DNA of 64,000 nt from Sepioteuthis lessoniana (lineage: Eukaryota; Mollusca; Cephalopoda; Myopsida; Loliginidae). Under the pieces are notes generated by a model, which was given only the letters and a program-made list of their open reading frames with translations, searched no databases and had not been told where the DNA came from. The position numbers were made by a program, and so were the translations under genes. The stretch covers positions 9,664,599 to 9,728,598 of the forward strand of contig OY757904.1 of the NCBI GenBank assembly GCA_963585895.1, written 5' to 3'. Below are positions 1 through 11,400 of this stretch, in pieces (position 1 is the first letter of the stretch; the number at the start of each line of letters is the position of its first letter).

Positions 1-1382
1 AAATGTAAGAATCTACTAGGCCAATAAAAATGTCTAAATGTACTAGGCCAATAAAAATGTATAAATGTACTAGGCCAATAAAAATGTATGAATCTACTAG
101 GCCAATAAAAATGTCTCAATGTACAAGGCCAATAAAATGTATGAATGTACTAGGTCACTAAAAATGTATAAATGTACTAGGCCAATAAAAATGTATGAAT
201 CTACTAGGCCAATAAAAATGTATAAATGTACTAGGCCAATAAAAATGTATAAATGTACTAGTCCAAAAAAAAATGTATGAATCTACTAGGCCAATAAAAA
301 TATCTAAATGTACTAGACTACTAAAAATGTCTAAATGTACTAGGCCAATAAAAATGTATGAATGTACTAGGCCAATAAAAATGTATGAATCTATTAGGCC
401 AATAAAAATGTAAGAATCTACAAGGCCAATAAAAAATGTCTAAATGTACTAGACCACTAAAAATGTCTAAATGTACTAGGCCAATAAAAATGTATAAATG
501 TACTAGGCCAATAAAAATGTAAGAATCTACTAGGCCAATAAAAATGTCTAAATGTACTAGGCCAATAAAAATGTATAAATGTACTAGGCCAATAAAAATG
601 TATGAATGTACTAGGCCAATAAAAATGTATGAATCTACTAGACCAATAAAAATGTATAAATGTACTAGGCCAATAAAAATGTATGAATATACTAGGCCAA
701 TAAAAATGTATGAATCTACTAGACCAATAAAAATGTATAAATGTACTAGGCCAATAAAATGTCTAAATGTACTAGGCCAATAAAAATTTCTAAATGTACT
801 AGACCACTAAAAATGTCTAAATGTACTAGGCCAATAAAAATGTATAAATGTACTAGGCCAATAAAAATGTATGAATCTACTAGGCCAATAAAAATGTATA
901 AATGTACTAGGCCAATAAAAATGTATAAATGTACTAGTCCAAAAAAATGTATGAATCTACTAGGCCAATGAAAATATCTAAATGTACTAGACCACTAAAA
1001 ATGTATAAATGTACTAGGCCAATAAAAATGTATAAATGTACTAGGCCAATAAAAATGTATGAATGTACTAGGCCAATAAAAATGTATGAATCTATTAGGC
1101 CAATAAAAATGTATGAATCTACAAGGCCAATAAAAAATGTCTAAATGTACTAGACCACTAAAAATGTATAAATGTACTAGGCCAATAAAAATGTCTAAAT
1201 GTACTAGACCACTAAAAATGTATAAATTTACTAGGCCAATAAAAATGTCTAAATGTACTAGGCCAATAAAAATGTATGAATGTACAAGACCAATAAAAAT
1301 GTAAGTATGTACTAGGCCAATAAAAATGTATGAATGTACTAGGCCAATAAAAATGTATGAATGTACTAGGCCAATAAAAATA
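1..1382. repeat. 27-bp satellite array with higher-order repeat
   Basis: About 51 tandem copies of a 27-bp unit, roughly ATGTATAAATGTACTAGG followed by CCAATAAAA, run from the window edge to about 1382, so the array probably continues to the left. Variants recur in order: TCTACTAGG, GACCACTAAAA, TAGTCCAAAA and TCTATTAGG types. The rare TAGTCC variant lies at 258-264 and again at 934-940, with matching neighbours on both sides, giving a higher-order period near 676 bp (25 units plus 1 base). Because 27 is nine codons, both strands stay open for long stretches (for example minus strand 995-1435). These open frames follow from the repeat and are not evidence of a protein. Confidence 0.97.
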
Positions 1383-1820
1383 TTGAAGAAAACATGAAAA
1401 ATTATTCCATTTCTATGGGTTTTTTTTTCAATCATTAGAACTCTAGAAATTCATAAATCTAACTTCCTTTGGCCAAAATTTATTTCTTTTTGTCAATTTC
1501 TATATTGTTTTTAATACATATTGGCTTTTTATATTCTTTATTTTCATTTCATTTTTCTGTCAAAGATTTTTACGATCTGAATGAAAGATTTTTATAAGAG
1601 ATGCTTCGATCAGTCATTTTTATGCTGTTGTAATGCAATAAAGATTTAAAGTAAAATATATCCGAAGATTTTGTGAGTAAAGAGTCACATCTTTGCTGTC
1701 ATTGCCCACACAACTAATCATATCTGAAGTCGTAGTATCATTTAAGGTTCCATCTATGGGTGAAATAGATGTTTGAATATACTAGTATTACATGAGAATA
1801 CTTGAAACCATAAAACTGTT
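1383..1820. other. Unique AT-rich spacer
   Basis: AT-rich DNA between the satellite and the first SINE-A copy. No gene, RNA or repeat was recognised. Confidence 0.6.
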
Positions 1821-1824
1821 TGCC

Positions 1825-2578
1825 CAGTCAGCTGGGGCTGTAGAATACCCCCCCACGAGTGTCTTGACACTAAACAATCTGATGGTGAGGTTCCAGTAAT
1901 GCTTGAGCTTTGGGGAATGCGGAGTACCCCTTCATTGCCATCGCTCCCAGGTCCACTCTGGCCCGGTGTGGTAGCACCTGATAAGGGTTCAGTTTATGGG
2001 TTAAATAGAACTAACTGCATACTTACTAACTGCATAGAACTAACTGCATACTTCTGCTAAATAGAAATGTTTTTGACAATTAAACCGTACTTACATTTAA
2101 ACTGCGAGCTTATGCTAAACTGAATTTTTTGAAATAGAACTGTTTTTTGACATTGAAACTGTATTTATACTAAACTGAATTGTTTAATATTAAACTGTTT
2201 TGATATTTAACTGTGTGCAAACAAAATATGTACTGATACTAAAGTGAATTAGCTGAATTAGAACTGCTTGACTAAACTGAATAGCAAGAAATCGAAATGT
2301 TTTTCACAAATAAACTGTACTTACATTCAAATTGCGTGCTTATACTAAACTGAATAGTTTGAAATTGAACTGTTTTTGACATTGAAACTGTGCTTACACT
2401 AAACTGAATTGTTATATATGGCTGTTTGAATAAAACGAATAGTTTGAAATAGAAATGTTTTGACAATTAAACTGTGTACTCATGCTAAACTGAATTTTTT
2501 ACATAAAAATGGATTAGGCATTAAATAACCTACAATTGATATGCCATAAAATCCAACCAACCAACCAACCTAAAACTG
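1825..2578 (+). mobile_element. SINE-A copy 1, with internal degenerate tandem and (CCAA)n tail
   Basis: The body (about 1825-2000, starting GCCCAGTCAGCTGGGGCTGT) matches copies at 31.7 and 38.7 kb and inverted copies at 4.2, 25.7, 26.6, 41.5, 50.5 and 58.6 kb. It is followed at 2000-2500 by about eight degenerate units, each with TAAACTGAAT and AAATAGAACTGTTTTTGACA. The 3' end (about 2505-2578) reads GCATTAAATAACCTACA, then GATATGCCATAAAA, then CCAACCAACCAACC, the tail shared with SINE-B. No tRNA-like A or B box was found at its start, so calling it a SINE rests on dispersal and tail sharing. Confidence 0.75.
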
Positions 2579-3343
2579 TGCATACTATTTGTAATCGTAA
2601 AAACTACTTCAAGCTGCAATTGTTAACAAAAGATTATTCTTGCGTAGTTGCAGACAACTGCTGTGTCGTCCGATAGTGGAGGAATAAAAAAAAACACTTC
2701 ACCCCAAGTGTTAGGACCTCATTCTATTCCTTGCATTCAGTTTCGGAAGCCGTGGAAGAATGTGAAAATAGATTATGGATAATATATAAAATATGCCGAG
2801 TAGATTCTTTGTTTTTTAAGGAACCAGCTCCTCTCGACCACACGACCACGGGTTTCTACATGTCCCACATCAAAGTGAGGTAAAAACGAGACATCCAATC
2901 CTCACTTCCCCCTTTACCACACTCTTAGATAGCTGATCGAGTTTGGTGACCCGCCGTTTTCAGATTAGAGTGCTAGATCAAGCATATAATGTTACATTTA
3001 GCTTACAGAACGGGATGTTGAATTTTGACCACTGTTTTTTTTCGGTTGCTGATTCTTAAAAAACAAATTATCTATAGGCATCCAACCAAAACTCGCTTTC
3101 AATTACTTGGGTAAGCTGAAAAATTATTTGGCTGAAAAATTCATATGTTGATTTCATATCTACTTTTGATGACTAAGGGATCCAGGTACTGCAACACCGA
3201 CAGAAGAACCGTGAAGTCTGTAATATTGAAAAATAAACCCCTCGTGTTCATATTCCATAAGAGTATTTTGGTCAGCTTTTGAACTTTTCAGCTGTCTCTT
3301 GAAGCCATATAATTGCTCCCAAAAAAGACTGACTTTGCTATCA
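2579..3343. other. Unique spacer
   Basis: No gene or clear repeat seen. The open frame on the minus strand at 3160-3393 owes its start to the (TTGG)n complement of the SINE tail that follows. Confidence 0.5.
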
Positions 3344-3399
3344 AACAACCCAACAAAAGTTGACACACTTAAACCAACCAACCAACCAACCAAATAAAA
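3344..3399 (+). repeat. SINE-type 3' tail remnant with (CCAA)n
   Basis: AAAAGTTGACACACTTAAA followed by ACCAACCAACCAACCAA resembles the shared SINE-A/B tail (AAAGGTTGATATGCCATTAAA plus (AACC)n). The body upstream is not recognisable. Confidence 0.5.
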
Positions 3400-4049
3400 T
3401 TAGAACTACAACAATATATAACAATAAACCAGATGAATTTATTGATGTTCTATTTATAAGCATATTCTGAACTTAATGTAGAAAAAAAAAATCTTTGTTA
3501 TCCAAGAGCCATTATCGTCGAAGGATCTGCCGTATCCAGGTTGTAAATATCGACGGGAGAACTAGCAATTACAAATTTATCTTCGTAGGCATGATATCAA
3601 AAGATGTTTATTTAAAAATTAAAACTAAACAAAACATTATTTAACTAGAGAAAGAGTTTCTTTGTTCATATCTATTCTTAAATTGTTTCCAAAATAAATA
3701 AAGAGATGACGATAAACAAAACTGAGAGGAAGTAAATTTAAGGAGAGTTGAAGTTAAAATAATCGCAAATTGATAAGATATTGTTATGAAATGAAAGAGA
3801 TTTTCTAAACGATTAATATGAGTCACGAAAACGTGAATATTATTTTACATAATATTCACTGCTTTATATGAGTGCCACAAAAGATGCATGGAACGATTAC
3901 AATACTTCCTTTGCATATAAAAGAGAGAGCAAAATTATTTCTATAACTTTTATCTATTCCTATTGTTTGGCCTTTATTCTTTCGTAGACTTCGAAAACTG
4001 TGTTTGTTATTTACCTCGATTCATTTCAGGAAGATCATTTTTACATAAT
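3400..4049. other. Unique AT-rich spacer
   Basis: Nothing recognised on either strand. Confidence 0.5.
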
Positions 4050-4400
4050 TGAAGTGAGTTGATAGATTGATTTTAACAGTATGCCAACTTGTCTTAGGTT
4101 ATTTCATGCCTAGAGGTTAGGAAATCATGTTCCTTGTATATTCATATTTACATTTTTTTGTGGTAGTTTCTTACGTTTTTTTTTTTTTTGCATACAATCC
4201 AATCGAATATGAATAATTTTTTGACAGATCTGTTTTACCACAGATGGGAACCTAACAGGTACTACCACTCTGGATCAGAGTGGACCTAGGAGTAATGGTA
4301 ATGAAAAAGTACAGCGTAATCTCCAGATTTTCAGAACTGGAGCCTTACCCTTAGATACAGTTTAGTGTCAAATCCAAGACAGTAACTGAAGAAGAGAGAA
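4050..4400 (-). mobile_element. SINE-A copy (minus)
   Basis: From TTTTAACAGTATGCCAACTT through GGTACTACCACTCTGG to TTTAGTGTCAAATCCAAGAC, this is a diverged inverted copy of the 38.7-kb SINE-A. It also has the intermediate block seen at 26.6 and 41.4 kb (GAATCGCGTTCATTGTA-like, then a T-rich run, then GCATACAATCCAATCGAATA). Confidence 0.7.
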
Positions 4401-4639
4401 CCTCCCCTTAAGTGGTTATTCCTTAAGCGTGACGGAAGGCCAGATATTTTGAGCTTTCAATGAGAGTCGAACTCATAATTATCTATTTGCCAAGGTTGCT
4501 GTACATAACATCATTCGAGGTATAGAAGTTCTTATAGAAGTAAACTAATTTCATAGATCACTAAGACGAGGGAATTTAGAAATGCAATTTTACAAAATCA
4601 GTGAAATTATTAAAGTTTTGATTATATTAGATAAATGTG

Positions 4640-4885
4640 TATTTTACCGGACAAGGGCATAATAGTTAGAGTGTTTGCCAATGGTCCGGGAGACCTGGGT
4701 TCAATCCCAAGTCGTGTCATACCAAAGACTCAAAAAATGGTACTTGATGCCTCCTTGCTTAACACTCAGCATTATAAGATTCGGATCAAGGGTAAAGTGG
4801 AGCAATCCAGGGAAAAGAGTAGCGCCCTCCCCTACATCTCGGTGTGGTAGCTATCGAAAAGGGTGATTTTGGGTCACCCTCAACT
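4640..4885 (+). mobile_element. SINE-D copy 1, tRNA-derived
   Basis: Same element as at 21.07, 33.69 and 58.22 kb. The head GTTAGAGTGTTTGCCAATGG then GGTTCAATCCC is tRNA-like, and GTTCAATCC fits the Pol III B box (GWTCRANNC). The body includes ATGGTACTTGATGCCTCC and CTCGGTGTGGTAGCTATCGA. The 3' end is less like the other copies after GGGTCACCCTCAACTA. Open frames here are by-products. Confidence 0.85.
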
Positions 4886-5154
4886 ATGGTATTTTGTACA
4901 CAAGGCATTCAAGTATTTGTATTTATTACAAAGGGTGACTTAGTTTGGCACAACACTAGAAAGGTGGAGCGTTCAGTACGAATGGAAATAAACAAATTAT
5001 TGTATACTAGCGTAATTCGCTATTACACCACGAGACGTTTCCGTAAAAATAAACATAACTTAGAATTAGCATAGGGCCGTAAGTATGGGAAATTGAATGA
5101 GAGTTAAAATGGCCACTCAGTAGCAATTAGCCTGTGAGTTTGTTTTTCTATTTT

Positions 5155-5690
5155 TTAACCATCGTTAGTTATTTTATGCCGAAGCTTTCCTTGCAAAAGG
5201 ACAGTGGTAGTGCAATTTAACCTATAAATGGAGGGATAAGGAAGTTCATGCCTTTAACAAGGGTATTAGTTTGAAAGGGAACGTAGTAGCGTGATTAGAG
5301 TTCGAAATTGCTTTCTACCATATTTACCAACCTCTCCGCTCGGGCAGGATATTACACAAGGTCAATTTTTAAGCAGAGTTTAACAGGTTTGAATTCAGAG
5401 TTTTCCTTCTCCTAGACTAGTTGCCTCACCAAGGCGGAAAAACCTAGTCTGCCCTACTATTTACCCATAGTTGGAGTGAGAATTATTGGATTGATACCTT
5501 TCCCAAGGGTATTAGTGCTATGTGAAATGCAATCAGTCTCGTCCAGGATTTGAACTCGTGTCGCCGTGTCCATTTTCTACGACGATAAATATTACACCAC
5601 GGGCACCTCCATGAAAATTGCTTTCTACGAAGTGGCAGATCAACACATTAGCCATTAAGTTGCAGCTACTCTTACTGGCCTGCAAGCCAA
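5155..5690 (-). mobile_element. SINE-B copy 1, split by a SINE-C
   Basis: 5155-5304 matches the tail and middle of SINE-B (TTATTTTATGCCGAAGC, GGACAGTGGTAGTGCAATTT, AAGGGTATTAGTTTGAAAGG, AGAGTTCG). The remaining head continues after 5629. The interruption is the SINE-C at 5319-5614, flanked by a 14-bp duplication. Confidence 0.8.
5319..5614 (-). mobile_element. SINE-C copy 1, tRNA-derived, nested in SINE-B
   Basis: Read on the minus strand, it starts GGAGGTGCCCGTGGTGTAAT (A box TGGTGTAAT) and has GTTCAAATCC (B box) about 50 bases on. It continues through the shared core (ACTAATACCCTTGGGAAAGG) to a 3' end GCGGAGAGGTTGGTAAATAT. AAATTGCTTTCTAC occurs at 5305-5318 and 5615-5628 and is the target-site duplication, so this copy arrived after the SINE-B. 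Confidence 0.93.
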
Positions 5691-6149
5691 GCTTGTAAAC
5701 CATTATAACACAAAGAGGTGTACTAAGAAAATACATGCAAAACACACGAATACACACACACGTACGCACACAGACGCATACATGCACATACATATATTAA
5801 TAATGTAGTTTACTATAGCTATACGAAAAGAGTTATCAATATTAGCGATAAAATATATGTAGATCTAATATAGAGAAGCATAACAGTCAACGGCGCTTGG
5901 TGACTGTTAGTTTCTCGCTAATGCGATCATAAAACAAAGATAGATAATATCACCAGATCAATTCATTCTTGAGCAAGACCACTCCTTACTTGTTAGGTAT
6001 GAGATGAAAAGTTCAGATTTGTGCGGTTGCATGCCAAATGACTTCTATAAAGAGCAAGGGCATAAAAAAAAATTTATACATTAAGCAAAAAAACACCATG
6101 AGACAAGCTGTTGACTGTCCATGTGTATTTTGTTTAGGTATTTAACAGT

Positions 6150-6151
<2 letters not shown>
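5691..6151. other. Spacer with imperfect CA-rich tract
   Basis: An imperfect (CA)n tract lies at about 5745-5785. No gene recognised. Confidence 0.5.

Positions 6152-6201
<50 letters not shown>
6152..6201. repeat. (TA)n microsatellite
   Basis: About 25 uninterrupted TA units directly 5' of a LINE-G fragment. Confidence 0.95.
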
Positions 6202-6205
<4 letters not shown>

Positions 6206-6440
6206 GGACACTGCTGGAGAAGCAGGGACGAGCTCATAAGTGATGTTCTCGTATGGACCCCCTCACATGGCCGAGCAACAGCAAGGCGACCAGTTCGAAC
6301 CTGCACACAGCAGCTTTGTGAGGATACGGGATGGAGCCCTGAGGACCTGCTGGAAGCGATGACCGATAGGGATGGGTGGCGAGAGAGGGTCAGGGATATC
6401 TGTACTGGTGGCACGACAAGATAATGATGATGATATATAC
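6202..6440 (+). mobile_element. LINE-G 3' fragment (end of reverse-transcriptase ORF)
   Basis: The plus strand encodes a decayed version of the last ~75 residues of the protein at 44.7-45.8 kb: AGHCWRSRDELI, then TPSHGRA, RPVRT, QQLCEDTG, SPEDL and WRERVRDI. It ends with a stop inside a short (TGA)n run (ATAATGATGATGATA), as in the 44.7-kb copy. It is a 5'-truncated dead copy abutting a (TA)n tract. Confidence 0.9.
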
Positions 6441-7684
6441 TATAATAAATATATATTAGTTTTTATGTGTATTTGGTAGCATGGATGCTTATCTGTGACC
6501 ACTGGTTTCATGCTGTCTCTATATGACAATCATCAGGTAGAGAAAGAAAGATTTTGTAGAAATAAAAAAAATCGAAAAATACAGTCAAAAGAATTTTTAC
6601 GTTAGAATTGCGTCACTTCGTGTATGTGTGTGTATATTTATGTAGATCATATTTGCGTATTGTTATGTGTAGTCGTATATGTAATTGTTAGTATGTGTGT
6701 GTATATGATGATATATGTACTGCGTGGCAGATTTGAGATTGTCTTCTGAATATATGTGTAGCGACGTGAGACAGGGATTTCGCCGAATAAAAAAATTGTG
6801 TGTAGTGATGATTTTAACTAAAGAACAAATTTATCATCATTGCATTATAAAGAAAATGAATTTTTTGATTTGACATGTAAGTATATAAGACGAAAATGGA
6901 TGCTGGATTTTAAACTTAAGAATAATAGGTGAGGTGGGAATATTATAGTGTAAAGAGACATGGTATATTGTAATATATTATGGAGTATTATGAAATACAA
7001 GTATTTGTATTTTGGAATATGTTCTGTGTTAAATTACAATTATAATTTGTATTAGTTGCCTATGTTGTGTTAATGTTATATTATGTATACGTTACTGTGA
7101 TCTATGATGATGTGTACGTAAGGATTATGGTATATATATATATATATATAGTATTAAGACGTACTTCTAATGATCATGAAATTATAGCTAACATTATATC
7201 AACAAGTGGTGAGGATATTTGGAGACAGATATAAAGGTTCACTGGAAGAAAATAGTACTTACGGTGTATCGAGTGTGTTGCGGGATTATTCGTGAAGGAG
7301 TGTGTGGTTTTTAGTGATGGAGGTGGTGTTGGTATGGCGGATGTTTGTGGTAGGGATAGATGTTTGTGCTCATGTCGGCATTTGGATAATATTTCTTTTT
7401 TGTTTAGCAGGGTGTTTTGTGATGGGTGAGTGATAATTGCGAAATTCTCATGGAGACAAAGTAGGCATTTTTATGTCTTGCGGTAGGAAGGTGCTAGTTT
7501 TAGTATTTCCCAGGTAATGGTGGGTGAGATTTTCATATCGTTTATGGGCCAGATGTGTGCGGATAGAGAAGTATTAGTTGAGTGATTTCTGTGGGAGAAG
7601 GAAGGTTTAAGGATAGATATTCTATGTTTTAGGGTTCCCTCTGTTGCTATTAAATATATATATAAACTAATATTTATTCGTTTA
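6441..7684. other. Spacer, TG-rich plus strand
   Basis: Mostly unrecognised, TG/GT-biased DNA with a short (TA)n at 7131-7150. No gene supported. Confidence 0.5.
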
Positions 7685-8073
7685 TTATTATTATTATTAT
7701 ATAATAGCTCTATCACAGATATTGAGCACTCTCCAAATTATACCGCATTTGATCCACCAAAACCCCACCTAGTGAGATATTGACCAAAGAAAAATGTATG
7801 GATTTTTCTTATTCAACATTTCTTGTTTTCTTACAAAGGAATGCGTTTGAGGATTAAGGGAGTGTAAGAATTCCCTATTGTATTTTTTTGGTTCCAATAT
7901 ATTTCTGTCATTTACTGGCCATTGAAAAGAACATGAATAACATGAAAACCAGAACAGTGGAAAGCGATTGAGCTTGGCCAAAACCTATCGAGAGTTTCTA
8001 TAGGGAAACCTTAAAAATGAAAAACTGAATAAGACGCCCCATGTCCGTCATATTTAATACGACTTGTTTGTAT

Positions 8074-8132
<59 letters not shown>

Positions 8133-8240
8133 CGAGAGTGTTGGTCGTCAGTAAATAACTATGTGGTTATGTGTCGAACCAAATGCAATATAATATGGAG
8201 AGTGCTCAATATCTATCATAGAGCTATTATAATAATAATG
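7685..8240. repeat. Inverted repeat flanking a (TA)n tract
   Basis: The left arm (about 7685-7755: ATAATAGCTCTAT, GATATTGAGCACTCTCC, GCATTTG) reappears inverted at about 8165-8240 (GGAGAGTGCTCAATATC, ATAGAGCTATTAT). Arms are about 65-75 bp and diverged. A (TA)n run (about 8076-8130) and unrecognised sequence lie between them. A foldback or MITE-like element is possible, but no target duplication was identified. Confidence 0.7.
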
Positions 8241-8485
8241 ATAATAAATCATTATTATTATTATTATTATTATTATCATTATTATTATCATTATTATTAT
8301 TATATATTTATTTATTAATTTATTTAATCCATGGATTAAATATATATATAACATATACTTATTTATTATTATTATTATTTATTATTTATTAATATTATTA
8401 TTATTATATATATAATATGTATTTATTTATCAATCTATTTAATCCACGGATTAAATATATATATAATATATATTTATTTATTATC

Positions 8486-8520
<35 letters not shown>
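8241..8520. repeat. (ATT)n/(TA)n cluster with a duplicated block
   Basis: Trinucleotide ATT runs alternate with TA runs. A block with the palindrome TTAATCCATGGATTAA (8324-8340) recurs as TTTAATCCACGGATTAAA about 110 bp on, pointing to a local tandem duplication. Confidence 0.85.
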
Positions 8521-8607
8521 AGTAAATGAAGATCGAAATCCATCTGATGAGTTTTGATAAGTGAAATAAATTTATAATGGAATACAATTTCTAAATTTCT
8601 TGCTTTT

Positions 8608-8609
<2 letters not shown>

Positions 8610-8678
<69 letters not shown>

Positions 8679-8702
8679 GTGTGAGAGAGAGACAGAGAGG
8701 AA
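8610..8702. repeat. Compound (TA)n(TG)n(GA)n microsatellite
   Basis: About 17 TA units run into about 13 TG units with one GC interruption, then an imperfect GA run. Confidence 0.95.
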
Positions 8703-9780
8703 GAGGGAGAGTAACATGTTTTTAATAATTGACTGGTAAACCCGTCACACAGTTTTATAGCACTGTAGTTATATCGATCGTCTCAAGTCCTTCAATGCTA
8801 ATGATCTTTTGTTAAAATGACCCAGGCTTGATAAATAACGTCTTTAAAAAAATGCCAAAACTTTCGGTGAGTTTTAATGTCACCTTAATTGTGGTTTCGA
8901 AAATAAATTAAAAACTTTTTGCACAGTTTGTATACCGCACATTGCTTATTTTAACATAAGATCAAATGTATGGGTCACCCAGTGAGGAGCAAACTAACAA
9001 AGATAATCTGTTAGGTTAACTCGCAACCCATTACACCAGATGAAGGGCATTTTCAAGGTGTTTTAATGGATAAAATTCTTCTTAAGATTATTGTATATTA
9101 ACCTGACTTTGAGAAGTCAAGTAACTGTATATACTTAAGTGAACTACTATATATATATATATATATGTATATGATAAGATTACAACCGAAAGACCTTTGA
9201 AGTTATGAAGATTTAATAGGAGTGCCATAAAACACGATTTGTGCCGAGTTGCTGATAAATCCGATGGGAATAAAGTATACGCCGATAAGCGAAACATGAA
9301 GCTTGATCTGAAATCTGTATCCATTGGGAGCCAGGATAGAACTTAAAAGAACCCTTTTTCTAATGATGCTACTCTTCGGGGCCTTCTGCCATTGTGTGAT
9401 AATGTGCTTACCACCTTAACTGTCAATCCAGCTTTTCTTTCTGAATAATCAGAACCTTCGTTCAAGTGATCTATTTGTTGGGAGAAAAATGAACGAAAAT
9501 TTAAAAGCTACGCACTGCAACAATTTAATTTGACTTGTACTATTAATTTATCTAAGTATTTTGTCTTTTTTAAAATTTTATCACAAATCACTGGGAACGT
9601 CAATCTGTGATCATGAAATAATTGTGCAGATCGGAAATAATAAAGGACAATCTTTTGATGAGATTCAAACAAACATTCATACCGAGGAGAAGTCTGGCTA
9701 AGGGCAACAGCCATTTTATAAACTTAGCAAACAGGGAAATCTGGGCTTATAAAGCTAAGTCGGTATCAACTGAATCCAGT
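8703..9780. other. Unique spacer
   Basis: No gene recognised. A short (TA)n lies at about 9147-9167. Confidence 0.5.
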
Positions 9781-9789
9781 TGATGGGAC

Positions 9790-10335
9790 ACTTCGACCGG
9801 CCGTGGTGTCAACGGCACCGACCTGGTCGGGTGTATCCCGTCTTCTGGACATACCTCGAGCCTCAGGGGGCCATCCCTCCAGGCTTTAACCCTCCTCGGA
9901 AGGGTTAGGTTTATCGCCTGGAACTTGAGGAATGCCGACGGGGCCCCAGGCATTTTTTGGAATGCCGGGAGCGTCTGGGCAATGGCTCTGCATCCGGACC
10001 CACCTTAAAAAAGGCTTTGTGCCACACTTGCCCATTTGGTGGGGCGGTCAACAAATACCGTTGCCTGACGTGGGTGCCAAGGAAGCCCAGCATTCACGTC
10101 ACGCGGCCGACCCTTCTTGAGCCTTAGGTAGCCGTCCCCCAGGTTCTAACCCTACTTAGACGGGCTAGGTTTATCGCCTGGCTCCTTAGTCTCCCTTTTT
10201 AGGGGAATGCCGACGGGTCTCGAGGCACTTTTGGAGTCACCGGGCGTGTCTTGTCTACGGCCCTGCGCCCGGACCTACCTTTAAAAGGCCTTGTATCGTA
10301 CTTGTCCGGTTGGTGGAACGTACAATAAATACCAA
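9790..10335 (+). mobile_element. SINE-E head-to-tail dimer, GC-rich retroposon
   Basis: Two copies in direct orientation: about 9790-10085 and 10085-10335. Each has a C/G-rich first half (GAGCCT, CCCAGG, then AACCCT, GGTTTATCGCCTGG), then GGAATGCCGACGGG, AGGCA(C/T)TTTT, CCGGACC, AAAGGC(C/T)TTGT, and ends CAA(C/T)AAATACC. The single copy at 17357-17620 defines the ends. GC content is far above the surroundings. The matching minus/plus open frames at 9747-10120 are by-products of this composition. No target duplication was found around the dimer. Confidence 0.85.
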
Positions 10336-10799
10336 TTGTGAAACACTGGGTGATTCCGCTTTCAATCCGCTAATCACTCCACTGGTCGGATATATCTTCG
10401 AATGACACGATCCATTCTTTATCTGGTCACGTTATATTTTTTAAATCTAGACAATCAATCAGTTGCTCACTGGAGTCACCGCTCGGTAAATAAACAAATG
10501 AGACAGCACAATTAAGAAAGTAAAAAAAAGTCGACGCCAACAAACGAAGAACAAACAAGGCTTTGTAACAATAATAATATTGAGTAAGAAAAGAAAAAAA
10601 AATTTTAACAAAGGAATAAGCATTCACGCTTTTCAGAGGTGGCGGGGTTTAAGTCAGATTCATGGTTAACAAAGTATCAGTCAGTCGATTCCTCGTATAA
10701 GTTTAGGCTTTCCAATTTTTGCTGTCTACTGTCCGACCTAAGGTTATCTCAATGGCGGTTATATTTGCTTTTTCTCAATCCTTGGGATTATTCTGGAAT
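10336..10799. other. Unique spacer
   Basis: No gene or repeat recognised. Confidence 0.5.
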
Positions 10800-11400
10800 G
10801 TTGTAAAATGGCTGGCTTTCTTTGCATTCTACACCCAGGGCAGTCTGGTAGAAGGCCAAGATGTAAAATCTTGCAGTCGCCTTTTGTTACTGATGCATTG
10901 TTTCGGGCTTTCTCTGTCTCTCGGCAATTGTTGAGTTTTCTTAGTTCACTTCCCTTTTTCTACACCCTGGGTAGTCTGGTAAAAGGTCAGGTCCCAGTGC
11001 GTTGAGGAATTCAACTCACGTTTTCTTTGCGGGTCTCTACTTTCTTCTCTTGTCGTGTTATCATTATTCATTTCGGATTTTCTATACTCAGGGCAGTCTA
11101 GTAAAAATCCTTATCGAGGCATTCTGTTATCTCAATTCTATTCTCTTCTTTATCTACACGAGTATGGCACAAAGGCATCTCTCGTCCGCTCCGAGCTGAT
11201 CTCTAAAGTATCATTCTGTCTCAATTTTTCTACGCTTTTCTATCCAGCACAAGGACATCTCAAGGCATCGCATCATCCAAGTCTTACTTTCTTTCATTCA
11301 TATTGTTGTATATCGGTAAGACCCCATCACGTCTAAACAACATGTAATATAGTTTTTCTCTGCCTTTCCACTCTGGGCAGTCTGGGGCAAGGTCGGAGCC
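10800..11400 (+). repeat. Decayed ~125-bp tandem repeat
   Basis: The motif TTCTACACCCAGGGCAGTCT followed by GGTA(A/G)AAGG recurs near 10827, 10958, 11080 and 11363 (intervals about 130, 121 and 284, the last near two units), with a weak match near 11235. Sequence between motifs is only loosely similar. Short open frames here are not convincing genes. Confidence 0.6.

Noticed and set aside
544..1435. Repetitive open frames (nine-residue repeats on both strands) as a repeat protein gene
   Set aside because: They follow from a 27-bp satellite; frames break with one-base unit changes, and there are no start, splice or coding signals.
6142..6414. Minus-strand 90-codon frame as a gene
   Set aside because: It is the antisense of a LINE-G fragment plus a (TA)n tract.
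9911..10120. Overlapping GC-rich frames on both strands as genes
   Set aside because: They lie wholly within the SINE-E dimer and owe their openness to GC content.
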